Source: Nemertoderma westbladi (Eukaryota; Xenacoelomorpha; Nemertodermatida; Nemertodermatidae). From it: a stretch of 41,064 nucleotides of DNA. Position numbers and translations under genes: made by a program. The number at the start of each line of letters is the position of its first letter. The stretch's first letter is position 1. The stretch lies in assembly GCA_032718475.1 (NCBI GenBank), contig JAUCBJ010006721.1, positions 1 to 41,064 of the forward strand, written 5' to 3'. Positions 9,785 through 20,788 of this stretch are shown in pieces. Below the pieces are notes generated by a model. The model ran no database searches and was not told where the DNA came from. It saw only the letters and a program-made list of their open reading frames with translations.

Positions 9785-12700
9785 TCGCCAACTTCCTGCT
9801 GCCTGTAGAGGTGGATTTGGTAACTCGCTAGGTCTAAAGGACAAGGACGTATTTTCTGAAATAATGTACAAAGATAACTTTACTTTTTTTTAGCTAAATT
9901 TGGCGTCGGTTTTTGGCGCCCACTATGACGAAACAAGTCAACAAACAAGACAAGAGCAAGTTAAAAAAGATAGGAGGAGGGGTGGGAGGAAAAGTTAAGC
10001 AGTATTCAGGTTTGCCTGATTACTATTAGGCCTAGCCAACTTCCTGCTGCCTGTAGAGGTGGATTTGGTAACTCGCTAGGTCTAAAGGACAAGGACGTAT
10101 TCCCTGAAATAATGTACAAAGATAACTTTACTTTTTTTTAGTTAACTTTGGCTTCTCGGTACCTAGAGCACACGGATACCGTGCTAGAAAATTCCCTGAA
10201 AGAATACCATAATCGCCAACTTCCTGCTGCCTGTAGAGGTGGATTTGGTAACTCGCTAGGTCTAAAGGACAAGGACGTATTCCCTGAAATAATGTACAAA
10301 GATAACTTTACTTTTTTTTAGTTAACTTTGGCTTCTCGGTACATGGAGCACACGGATATTGTGCTAGAAAATTCCCTGAAAGAATACCATAATCGCCAAC
10401 TTCCTGCTGCCTGTAGAGGTGGATTTGGTAACTCGCTAGGTCTAAAGGACAAGGACGTATTCCCTGAAATAATGTACAAAGATAACTTTACTTTTTTTTA
10501 GTTAACTTTGGCTTCTCGGTACATGGAGCACACGGATACCGTGCTAGAAAATTCCCTGAAAGAATACCATAATCGCCAACTTCCTGCTGCCTGTAGAGGT
10601 GGATTTGGTAACTCGCTAGGTCTAAAGGACAAGGACGTATTCCCTGAAATAATGTACAAAGATAACTTTACTTTTTTTTAGCTAAATTTGGCGTCGGTTT
10701 TTGGCGCCCACTACGACGAAACAAGTCAACAAACAAGACAAGAGCAAGTTAAAAAAGATAGGAGGAGGGGTGGGAGGAAAAGTTAAGCAGTATTCAGGTT
10801 TGCCTGATTACTATTAGGCCTAGCCAACTTCCTGCTGCCTATAGAGGTGGATTTGGTAACTCGCTAGGTCTAAAGGACAAGGACGTATTCCCTGAAATAA
10901 TGTACAAAGATAACTTTACTTTTTTTTAGTTGACTTTTGCGTCTCGATTTCTTCAACATCAAGAAATCGTCATACAAAATTCGATAATCGCCAACTTCCT
11001 GCTGCCTGTAGAGGTGGATTTGGTAACTCGCTAGGTCTAAAGGACAAGGACGTATTCCCTGAAATAATGTACAAAGATAACTTTACTTTTTTTTAGCTAA
11101 ATTTGGCGTCGGTTTTTGGCGCCCACTACGACGAAACAAGTCAACAAACAAGACAAGAGCAAGTTAAAAAAGATAGGAGGAGGGGTGGGAGGAAAAGTTA
11201 AGCAGTATTCAGGTTTGCCTGATTACTATTAGGCCTAGCCAACTTCCTGCTGCCTGTAGAGGTGGATTTGGTAACTCGCTAGGTCTAAAGGACAAGGACG
11301 TATTCCCTGAAATAATGTACAAAGATAACTTTACTTTTTTTTAGTTAACTTTGGCTTCTCGGTACCTAGAGCACACGGATACCGTGCTAGAAAATTCCCT
11401 GAAAGAATACCATAATCGCCAACTTCCTGCTGCCTGTAGAGGTGGATTTGGTAACTCGCTAGGTCTAAAGGACAAGGACGTATTCCCTGAAATAATGTAC
11501 AAAGATAACTTTACTTTTTTTTAGTTAACTTTGGCTTCTCGGTACATGGAGCACACGGATACCGTGCTAGAAAATTCCCTGAAAGAATACCATAATCGCC
11601 AACTTCCTGCTGCCTGTAGAGGTGGATTTGGTAACTCGCTAGGTCTAAAGGACAAGGACGTATTCCCTGAAATAATGTACAAAGATAACTTTTCTTTTTT
11701 TTAGTTAACTTTGGCTTCTCGGTACATGGAGCACACGGATACCATGCTAGAAAATTCCCTGAAAGAATACCATAATCGCCAACTTCCTGCTGCCTGTAGA
11801 GGTGGATTTGGTAACTCGCTAGGTCTAAAGGACAAGGACGTATTCCCTGAAATAATGTACAAAGATAACTTTACTTTTTTTTAGCTAAATTTGGCGTCGG
11901 TTTTTGGCGCCCACTACGACGAAACAAGTCAACAAACAAGACAAGAGCAAGTTAAAAAAGATAGGAGGAGGGGTGGGAGGAAAAGTTAAGCAGTATTCAG
12001 GTTTGCCTGATTACTATTAGGCCTAGCCAACTTCCTGCTGCCTGTAGAGGTGGATTTGGTAACTCGCTAGGTCTAAAGGACAAGGACGTATTCCCTGAAA
12101 TAATGTACAAAGATAACTTTACTTTTTTTAGTTGACTTTTGCGTCTCGATTTCTTCAACATCAAGAAATCGTCATACAAAATTCGATAATCGCCAACTTC
12201 CTGCTGCCTGTAGAGGTGGATTTGGTAACTCGCTAGGTCTAAAGGACAAGGACGTATTCCCTGAAATAATGTACAAAGATAACTTTACTTTTTTTTAGCT
12301 AAATTTGGCGTCGGTTTTTGGCGCCCACTACGACGAAACAAGTCAACAAACAAGACAAGAGCAAGTTAAAAAAGATAGGAGGAGGGGTGGGAGGAAAAGT
12401 TAAGCAGTATTCAGGTTTGCCTGATTACTATTAGGCCTAGCCAACTTCCTGCTGCCTGTAGAGGTGGATTTGGTAACTCGCTAGGTCTAAAGGACAAGGA
12501 CGTATTCCCTGAAATAATGTACAAAGATAACTTTACTTTTTTTTAGTTAACTTTGGCTTCTCGGTACCTAGAGCACACGGATACCGTGCTAGAAAATTCC
12601 CTGAAAGAATACCACAATCGCCAACTTCCTGCTGCCTGTAGAGGTGGATTTGGTAACTCGCTAGGTCTAAAGGACAAGGACGTATTCCCTGAAATAATGT

Positions 12701-15690
12701 ACAAAGATAACTTTACTTTTTTTTAGTTAACTTTGGCTTCTCGGTACATGGAGCACACGGATACCGTGCTAGAAAATTCCCTGAAAGAATACCATAATCG
12801 CCAACTTCCTGCTGCCTGTAGAGGTGGATTTGGTAACTTGCTAGGTCTAAAGGACAAGGACGTATTCCCTGAAATAATGTACAAAGATAACTTTACTTTT
12901 TTTTAGTTAACTTTGGCTTCTCGGTACATGGAGTACACGGATACCGTGCTAGAAAATTCCCTGAAAGAATACCATAATCGCCAACTTCCTGCTGCCTGTA
13001 GAGGTGGATTTGGTAACTCGCTAGGTCTAAAGGACAAGGACGTATTCCCTGAAATAATATACAAAGATAACTTTACTTTTTTTTAGCTAAATTTGGCGTC
13101 GGTTTTTGGCGCCCACTACGACGAAACAAGTCAACAAACAAGACAAGAGCAAGTTAAAAAAGATAGGAGGAGGGGTGGGAGGAAAAGTTAAGCAGTATTC
13201 AGGTTTGCCTGATTACTATTAGGCCTAGCCAACTTCCTGCTGCCTGTAGAGGTGGATTTGGTAACTCGCTAGGTCTAAAGGACAAGGACGTATTCCCTGA
13301 AATAATGTACAAAGATAACTTTACTTTTTTTTAGTTAACTTTGGCTTCTCGGTACCTAGAGCACACGGATACCGTGCTAGAAAATTCCCTGAAAGAATAC
13401 CATAATCGCCAACTTCCTGCTGCCTGTAGAGGTGGATTTGGTAACTCGCTAGGTCTAAAGGACAAGGACGTATTCCCTGAAATAATGTACAAAGATAACT
13501 TTACTTTTTTTTAGTTAACTTTGGCTTCTCGGTACATGGAGCACACGGATACCGTGCTAGAAAATTCCCTGAAAGAATACCATAATCGCCAACTTCCTGC
13601 TGCCTGTAGAGGTGGATTTGGTAACTCGCTAGGTCTAAAGGACAAGGACGTATTCCCTGAAATAATGTACAAAGATAACTTTACTTTTTTTTAGTTAACT
13701 TTGGCTTCTCAGTACATGGAGCACACGGATACCGTGCTAGAAAATTCCCTGAAAGAATACCATAATCGCCAACTTCCTGCTGCCTGTAGAGGTGGATTTG
13801 GTAACTCGCTAGGTCTAAAGGACAAGGACGTATTCCCTGAAATAATGTACAAAGATAACTTTACTTTTTTTTAGTTAAATTTGGCGTCGGTTTTTGGCGC
13901 CCACTACGACGAAACAAGTCAACAAACAAGACAAGAGCAAGTTAAAAAAGATAGGAGGAGGGGTGGGAGGAAAAGTTAAGCAGTATTCAGGTTTGCCTGA
14001 TTACTATTAGGCCTAGCCAACTTCCTGCTGCCTGTAGAGGTGGATTTGGTAACTCGCTAGGTCTAAAGGACAAGGACGTATTCCCTGAAATAATGTACAA
14101 AGATAACTTTACTTTTTTTTAGTTGACTTTTGCGTCTCGATTTCTTCAACATCAAGAAATCGTCATACAAAATTCGATAATCGCCAACTTCCTGCTGCCT
14201 GTAGAGGTGGATTTGGTAACTTGCTAGGTCTAAAGGACAAGGACGTATTCCCTGAAATAATGTACAAAGATAACTTTACTTTTTTTTAGCTAAATTTGGC
14301 GTCGGTTTTTGGCGCCCACTACGACGAAACAAGTCAACAAACAAGACAAGAGCAAGTTAAAAAAGATAGGAGGAGGGGTGGGAGGAAAAGTTAAGCAGTA
14401 TTCAGGTTTGCCTGATTACTATTAGGCCTAGCCAACTTCCTGCTGCCTGTAGAGGTGGATTTGGTAACTCGCTAGGTCTAAAGGACAAGGACGTATTCCC
14501 TGAAATAATGTACAAAGATAACTTTACTTTTTTTTAGTTAACTTTGGCTTCTCGGTACCTAGAGCACACGGATACCGTGCTAGAAAATTCCCTGAAAGAA
14601 TACCATAATCGCCAACTTCCTGCTGCCTGTAGAGGTGGATTTGGTAACTCGCTAGGTCTAAAGGACAAGGACGTATTCTCTGAAATAATGTACAAAGATA
14701 ACTTTACTTTTTTTTAGTTAACTTTGGCTTCTCGGTACATGGAGCACACGGATACCATGCTAGAAAATTCCCTGAAAGAATACCATAATCGCCAACTTCC
14801 TGCTGCCTGTAGAGGTGGATTTGGTAACTCGCTAGGTCTAAAGGACAAGGACGTATTCCCTGAAATAATGTACAAAGATAACTTTACTTTTTTTTAGCTA
14901 AATTTGGCGTCGGTTTTTGGCGCCCACTACGACGAAACAAGTCAACAAACAAGACAAGAGCAAGTTAAAAAAGATAGGAGGAGGGGTGGGAGGAAAAGTT
15001 AAGCAGTATTCAGGTTTGCCTGATTACTATTAGGCCTAGCCAACTTCCTGCTGCCTGTAGAGGTGGATTTGGTAACTCGCTAGGTCTAAAGGACAAGGAA
15101 GTATTCCCTGAAATAATGTACAAAGATAACTTTACTTTTTTTTAGTTGACTTTTGCGTCTCGATTTCTTCAACATCAAGAAATCGTCATACAAAATTCGA
15201 TAATCGCCAACTTCCTGCTGCCTGTAGAGGTGGATTTGGTAACTCGCTAGGTCTAAAGGACAAGGACGTATTCCCTGAAATAATGTACAAAGATAACTTT
15301 ACTTTTTTTTAGCTAAATTTGGCGTCGGTTTTTGGCACCCACTACGACGAAACAAGTCAACAAACAAGACAAGAGCAAGTTAAAAAAGATAGGAGGAGGG
15401 GTGGGAGGAAAAGTTAAGCAGTATTCAGGTTTGCCTGATTACTATTAGGCCTAGCCAACTTCCTGCTGCCTGTAGAGGTGGATTTGGTAACTCGCTAGGT
15501 CTAAAGGACAAGGACGTATTCCCTGAAATAATGTACAAAGATAACTTTACTTTTTTTTAGTTAACTTTGGCTTCTCGGTACCTAGAGCACACGGATACCG
15601 TGCTAGAAAATTCCCTGAAAGAATACCATAATCGCCAACTTCCTGCTGCCTGTAGAGGTGGATTTGGTAACTCGCTAGGTCTAAAGGACA
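9785..15690 (+). repeat. Cassette array, segment III (29 cassettes)
   Basis: Thirty M modules from 9787 to a truncated one at 15634-15690. Cassette order: b aaa b c b aaa b c b aaa b aaa b c b aa b c b a. The b copies start at 9894, 10682, 11097, 11885, 12299, 13087, 13875, 14290, 14898 and 15313. The c copies start at 10930, 12132, 14123 and 15146. The a runs start at 10142, 11345, 12547, 13335, 14538 and 15561. The full higher-order repeat b-aaa-b-c is about 1.2 kb. Variation is nearly all point changes plus T7/T8 length. The final M stops after AAAGGACA and joins the leader of gene copy 3 about 220 bp inside its left end. Confidence 0.95.
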
Positions 15691-16095
15691 ATTGGGAGCG
15701 GATGGTTAAAATTTGATGGTGAAAAAAAAACTCTACAGTACAAGAAAATTACAACTAGTTTTTGACAATTCATAAATTCAAAATGTATTAAATTATGTTA
15801 TAAGATCCCACTTCAACTAAAGAGAATTATTATTTTTTGAATTATAAAGACTTTTTATTATAAACAAATATTAAATTAAAACACTAAGAAAGTTTAATAG
15901 TATAATAGTATAAACATTTAATAATCTCCCACGTGTTTAATAATCTCCCATGTTGAGGTCGACTCCTTTTACAATAAATTGTGTTACGATGGCAACAGAA
16001 TTACATATAATTATTAGCTCAAATTAATTAGTGACAATCATTCGACATTCAAATAAAAATTCTTAGTAAATTGAATTACATTCTATCGTAAAATA
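15691..16095 (+). promoter_or_regulatory. Upstream region of LRAT-like gene copy 3, 5'-truncated
   Basis: Corresponds to the last ~400 bp of the copy 1 leader, starting at ATTGGGAGCGG, and retains the doubled TAATCTCCCA(C/T)GT motif. Small deletions (near 15797 and 15890) make it the most divergent of the three. Confidence 0.4.
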
Positions 16096-16926
16096 ATGAA
16101 TAGTGTCCAAGATTCACTGAGGTTTTTGGTTGCAAACTTTTACCAAGAGAGCGATGATGAAATTGAATTTGAGACAATATTGGATGATGGGCCTATTGGC
16201 ATATTCTTAGGTCTGCCCAGATTGACAAGAAGAAAACTTCTCAATGAGTTTCGTCGAGCAGTTTGGCACCATTATGGAGGTCAACAAATGCAAACAGATG
16301 GACATCGTCATCCCATCTTTTATTTGGAAGAAAGATATGCCGTCATTGAAGCTAGCTACATTGCATCGAACATATCCGACACGTTTGAAGAATTTTATTT
16401 ACTAAAAGACTATCTTACCGGAGCTAAGGTCGTTTTTGAAAGGCAAACGACTCCAACTGGATTTTGGACTCTTCCTAATAATGGAAGCAAAAAATATTTT
16501 CATACGGCTGTGTTGCTAAACCGTGAACACGAACCTACATCAGACCTTATAGAGCTACAGCTGGATAGTGGTGAACTTTTATCCAAGGTTCTAATCCGAC
16601 CAGCAACCCAAGCTTTCCTTCAAAATCCTTGTCCGTTGTGTATTGACACAACATTCATGAGACAGTTCAACATGCGGCATGGCGACATAAACTTAAGCAA
16701 AGTATTTTACAGGCTGTCACGATTGGTCGGGGTACCGGTTAGGTACAATTTAACCGCGTGTAATTGCGACCATATATCGACCTACCTTCTAACTGGAAGG
16801 CCAATGTGGACAACAATGCCCCTTGCTCACAACTTTGCAGGAAGGTTAAATACCATTGACCTGTATGCCGGTTTGGTAACCCCCGTATTGATGTTAACCA
16901 TAGAGGAAGAAAATAGTTTGCTTTGA
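16096..16926 (+). CDS. Putative LRAT/NlpC-P60-like (H-box/NC) protein, copy 3, 276 aa
   Basis: An open frame colinear with copy 1 through L-T-I-E-E-E-N, then ending S-L-L and TGA with no cassette-a tail. This is either the native end or the result of a different junction. The putative catalytic H136 and the N-C-D-H motif are retained. Differences include R57W, N76Y, N101Y, P163S (a TCACCC to TTATCC change) and R195H. Several replace conserved or polar residues, so constraint may be relaxed. It is followed at once by ~130 bp of unrecognised sequence and then the body of a piggyBac transposase in the same orientation, so it may have been carried or captured by that element. Confidence 0.5.
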   Translation: MNSVQDSLRFLVANFYQESDDEIEFETILDDGPIGIFLGLPRLTRRKLLNEFRRAVWHHYGGQQMQTDGHRHPIFYLEERYAVIEASYIASNISDTFEEFYLLKDYLTGAKVVFERQTTPTGFWTLPNNGSKKYFHTAVLLNREHEPTSDLIELQLDSGELLSKVLIRPATQAFLQNPCPLCIDTTFMRQFNMRHGDINLSKVFYRLSRLVGVPVRYNLTACNCDHISTYLLTGRPMWTTMPLAHNFAGRLNTIDLYAGLVTPVLMLTIEEENSLL

Positions 16927-17057
16927 TATTATGGTGGGTACTGGTTCGATGGAGATTTCTGATTTTTTTTGTTACATTTTACAATTGTTTATTTGTTACT
17001 ATATTACCGTACTGTTCTAGAACACAATGTATTAATAATACCAAGCACATTTGGTAA
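16927..17057 (+). other. Junction between LRAT-like copy 3 and piggyBac body
   Basis: About 130 bp of T-rich sequence with stops in all forward frames. It should hold the N-terminal half of the transposase if the element were complete, but nothing resembling it is visible, and no left terminal repeat starting TTAACCCACG is found upstream. The junction therefore marks a deletion or rearrangement of the left side of the piggyBac element. Confidence 0.5.
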
Positions 17058-18225
17058 ATGGGCGAGTTGAACTCTAACCCTAACCAAAATCTTACCCTAC
17101 CCCTAAGTCGATTTCTGAGGTTTGATAATAAAGAAACTAGAAGTGCCCGTCGTGAGCAAGATAAGCTTGCACCAATTAGAGAACTCTGGGATATGTTTAT
17201 CACTCGCCTAAAGACTTCGTATATACCTGGTCCAGCAGTAACTATTGATGAAATGTTAACACCGTTTAGGGGAAACTGTCCTTTCAGACAATATATAAAA
17301 TCTAAACCAGCCAGATATGGGATAAAAATTTGGTGATTCATCGACTTGGTACCCCTGTAATGGGCAGGTTTATCTCGGCAAAATTCCCGGTCAGAAACGG
17401 GAAATTGGTCAAGGAAAGAGAGTAGTTCTGGATCTCGTTAAACCAATCATTAATTCGGGTCGTAATGTTTGTGCGGACAATTTTTTTTCAAACATAGATC
17501 TTGTTAATGAACTGAGAGTGCACAATCTTACATATGTAGGAACCTTGAGGAAAAATAAACCCGAGTTGCCTATTGCATTTTCAATTGCAAGTAAACGGCA
17601 GGTTAGTTCAAGCCTTTTTGGGTTTACAGATCATTCTACAATTGTATCGTATGTACCAAAGAAAGGAAGGATCGTTAACCTTATTTCTTCAATGCACTTT
17701 GATAATTCTTGCTCCTTGGAAGAACATAAAAAACCGGATATTATATTGGATTATAATGTAATGAAGAGCGGTGTGGATGTCATGGACAAAATGGTTACCA
17801 TGACCACTGTGCGCAGACCTACAAGAAGATGGCCGGTGAAACTATTTTTCACAATCATTGATGTTGCTGCGATTGCTGCGTTTGTAATTTTTCGATTGAA
17901 GTTTCCTTCAGTTCGTAGCAAGTCGACAAAACGTGATCGTCGCACATTTCTCTTATCCGTATCTGAGGAACTTATGAAGGAAGCTATTTCTGCTCGCAAA
18001 GTTCACCGCAACATACCTTTAAATTCGGCTGCCATAATCATTGCTGCTCAAGCTCAATCATCTATAAATAATAAACGTGCTGCTATTCAGGAGTTGAACC
18101 ATGCGACCAAGCGACGATGTGATGTCTGCCCCAGATCTAATGACAAAAAGACTAGAACAATATGTCATAAATGCCAAAAACATATTTGTACCATCCATTC
18201 TCGGATCATTTGTGATAAATGCTGA
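17058..18225 (+). pseudogene. piggyBac-type transposase, 5'-truncated and frameshifted
   Basis: Transposase of the piggyBac superfamily (DDE_Tnp_1_7), which cuts and pastes at TTAA. The first frame (17058-17333) holds F-L-R-F-D and D-K-L-A-P-I-R, then the family hallmark D-E-M-L-T-P-F-R-G-N-C-P-F-R-Q-Y and Y-G-I-K-I-W. A frameshift at ~17334 precedes D-S-S-T-W-Y, the first catalytic Asp region. The second frame carries D-N-F-F (second Asp), G-T-L-R-K-N-K, then M-K-S-G-V-D-V-M-D-K-M (third Asp), R-R-W-P, and a C-terminal cysteine-rich domain (C-x2-C ... C-x2-C ... C-x2-H ... C-x2-C). All three Asp are present, but the N-terminal part is missing and the frame is broken, so it is not active as it stands. 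Confidence 0.92.
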
Positions 18226-18468
18226 TGAAATACTATATGAACGAACAATAATAAGCAATATTATTTTTAGGTTATTTTGTATAGTTTAGAGTTTGCACAG
18301 AGTATTTGTATCGGGTTTTAATGCATTTGTTTTTAGTATATGTATTTGATTTTGTTTCACGATTTAATTATACATTATAATTTTGTCTTTATTGTTATGT
18401 TTGAATTGGGACTCTTGATACAGATTATTCCCGACCTAATTGATGTTTATTATCATATTGTTCTTGTC

Positions 18469-18657
18469 TGTTCGTCTGTCTGTCAGTGTGTCGGTCCGTT
18501 GGTCCGTCGGTATCAAAAGTTCACATCCTTTCTTAAGATTTTATCCACTAAACAGATACAAAGTTTCACCAAAATTCACCTAGCTGTTGCTGAGATATTG
18601 ACGTTCAAATATTGAGCCAGACAGACAACCAGACAAACAGACGGACAGACATACAGA
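18469..18657. repeat. GTCTGTCT/GACAGACA-ended fold-back repeat
   Basis: The left side (to ~18512) is rich in GTCTGTC and GGTCCGT; the right side (18613-18657) is rich in GACAGACA and GACGGACAG, so the ends can pair across a ~100-bp core. It lies inside the piggyBac non-coding 3' region and resembles common invertebrate dispersed repeats with such ends. No coding capacity. Confidence 0.6.
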
Positions 18658-18770
18658 CTATTCAAATATTGCTCATAACTCTATGCTAAGGCATACTGAG
18701 TCCGTGGATCACCCCGCAAAATCAAGAAAAGCTCTATAGCCTGAAATAAATAGAGTCACAATAATAAAAT

Positions 18771-18838
18771 CGCTGGGGTCCAATGGACCCCATTCGGTAA
18801 TCCGTGTGACCAAAAATTATCGGTAGTACGTGGGTTAA
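18771..18838 (+). mobile_element. piggyBac right terminus ending GGG-TTAA
   Basis: The end reads ...TACGTGGG followed by TTAA at 18835-18838, as expected for piggyBac elements (ends C-C-C/G-G-G next to a TTAA target). An inner palindrome GGGGTCCAATGGACCCC lies at ~18776-18792. The base after TTAA onward (TATGTTGTTTGAA) matches 20793 onward, where the same locus carries TTAA without any piggyBac. That fixes the terminus to the base. Confidence 0.85.
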
Positions 18839-20254
18839 TATGTTGTTTGAAACTTACTGAGCGCATTAGGGGATATGCGTACAAATAACTGCGTTCAAGA
18901 TTATGAAGAAGTTGGTCAAAGACCAAATGAAAATAAACTACCAACTGAAGAAACAATATGTTGACAAATTTGTTTGAAACCAAGAAACCTTACGAATTTA
19001 CATGTAATGTAATTTTCATTTATTATACAATTTTTGTTATTGTACAATATCTATATCGCATCGCGATTTTGATACAATCAAAACATACAATTTTGAAAAA
19101 TAGTTCAGCCAAGTTGTGTGTTCGAAATACGCGTATCAATTTAGTAAACATAGGCGATAAAACACCCACTCCACACAAATCAGAATCCCCTAAGTTATCA
19201 TTATTTACATTATTTATGGAGCTTTTTGAATTTTATGAGCATTTTGGCATATATGTAGATTCTACTGCAGGGTATTCCCCCTTTTCTAATGGTATTTGTG
19301 AACGAAGCAATGAAACCCTTAAGTCAATTTTGACCATGGTAAGAATCGACAATTTTAGTTGATCAATAAATGTGATTCTCAACTATTCACTTTTAGCAAA
19401 GAATACACTAGTTGATTCAATGGAATTCTCACCCTTCCAACGTTTTTTTTGAAGTAATCCTAGATTGCCTGTTGTAACCTCAGAGTCACTTCCAATCATT
19501 AATGATACCGATAACTTTGACAGAGTTCAGCATCATTTAAACTTGCTTCATGATACTAGAAAGGCATGCATCATGGCTGAGTCAGATAACAGGATAAGCC
19601 GAGCATTAAAACAGAGAGTTTATTCTAGTAAAGGCCCAATACCGTTATGTCCCCATCACCAGAATTAATAACTAACATTAATATACTAATTAATTAACAT
19701 ATACCCAGTACTGGTACCGAAATTGTATTAAACTTTTCGAAAAATTGCCTATAACAACGCCAAGTCCCAGTGCAATCCCTCCACGTTTTGGGGGAGTTCG
19801 AGCACAACAGACTGACAGAGAGACTTACAGATATACAGACAGATAGACAGAGAGAGACAATTTGATTTTTATAGATATAGATATAAAAGGGCAAGCAAGA
19901 TCTTTTTATATTGTATATTCTTATACATATATGGTGGTAACTTTTCTCAAGTTTTACAATATTATACCCATATTATTATACCAACGTTTTAGTACAATAT
20001 AATTTATGTTAGGGATATATTTCTCTGTGATATCCTTGACGTTTAGCCCATTACCTATAATTAACATATCTGGCTACCGTGGGTTCAAGTTAACCCGGTT
20101 TCATCTATGCGCCTTGCATCCTTAAACGATCGCTAAAAGAGTAAGTTTCTTCTAGGCAGAATACAGTAGTTCTGGGGGAATCGCACTGGAAATAAGTGAT
20201 TCTTTGTGCGTATTCCCTGAAATAATGTACAAAGATAACTTTACTTTTTTTTAG
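18835..20254 (+). repeat. 1.4-kb direct duplication, copy 1
   Basis: Nearly identical to 20789-22206, including the integrase fragment, a GACAGACAGATAGACAGA-rich stretch (~19812-19858) and a final M-like ACTTTTTTTTAG. Copy 1 carries an extra nonsense codon in the integrase and has the piggyBac element at its left edge. The copies start 1954 bp apart and are separated by cassette-like sequence. Confidence 0.9.
18958..19668 (+). pseudogene. Retroviral-type integrase fragment, copy 1
   Basis: The first ~90 residues are unrecognised. From ~19235 the frame encodes the end of an integrase core: H-F-G-I, then S-T-A-G-Y-S-P-F-S-N-G-I-C-E-R-S-N, with the family's catalytic Glu in C-E-R-S-N. It is followed by L-L-A-K-N-T-L, S-P-F-Q-R-F-F and N-P-R-L-P, a pattern seen after the core in LTR-retroelement Pol proteins. 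A TGA at ~19363 stands where Trp is expected, and a second TGA at ~19450 replaces a Gly codon that is intact in copy 2. The two upstream Asp residues of the catalytic triad are not present. The fragment is dead. Confidence 0.8.
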
Positions 20255-20788
20255 CTAAATTTGGCGTCGGTGTTTAAGGCCCACAACGACGAAACAAGTA
20301 AACAAGAGCAAGTTAAAAAAGATAGACGGATTCGGGAGGACAAGGACAAGGAACAAAAGGACAAGGACGTATTCCCTGAAATAATGTACAAAGATAACTT
20401 TACTTTTTTTAGCTAAATTTGGCGTCGGTGTTTAAGGCCCACAACGATGAAATTAAAATCATGTCAAGTAAACAAGAGCAAGTTAAAGATAGACGGATTC
20501 GGGAGGACAAGGACAAGGAACAAAAGGACAAGGACGTATTCCCTGAAATAATGTACAAAGATAACTTTACTTTTTTTTAGTTAAGAGTCAAGGAGATTGG
20601 ATGGATACGCGGCATGAGGGAGGGACGGAAACTGGGGTTGATAGACGGTAAAAAGTACGCACCATCATAGACAAAAAATCTGCATCAAAAAGGCTCCCAA
20701 TTAAAATAACGTAATCGTAATAATCGTAGATAAAAGATTAATATGATTAATAATTTAATGATTAATAATAGATTAATATTAATTCATA
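20211..20788 (+). repeat. Two b-like cassettes and one new cassette between the duplicated integrase copies
   Basis: Three M-3'-end joints (GTATTCCCTGAAATAATGT to T7-8AG) end at ~20254, ~20411 and ~20580. The first two are followed by b-like cassettes reading L-N-L-A-S-V-F-K-A-H-N-D-E and a lysine-rich stretch that runs in frame into D-K-D-V-F-P-E-I-M-Y. The second contains a 12-base insertion relative to the first and lacks one lysine codon. The third is followed by a new cassette opening L-R-V-K-E-I-G-W-I-R-G-M that stops after ~29 codons. From ~20660 the DNA is AT-rich (repeated GATTAATA) and unrecognised. Confidence 0.75.

Noticed and set aside
2455-15690. CRISPR array or bacterial integron
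   Set aside because: The modules are 107 bp with only three recurring cassettes, spacers are not unique, and the context is eukaryotic transposons. No cas genes or integron integrase.
2455-15690. Whole array as an assembly artefact
   Set aside because: Cannot be excluded for copy number, but isolated point differences, T7/T8 variants and the non-periodic cassette order argue against simple duplication by the assembler.
17070-17105. Telomere-like CTAACCCTAACC
   Set aside because: Only two units, inside the transposase frame; not a telomeric array.
16096-18838. Teratorn-like fusion of piggyBac with a herpesvirus
   Set aside because: Only one extra gene lies near the piggyBac, and no herpesvirus hallmark gene is recognisable; the left end is lost.
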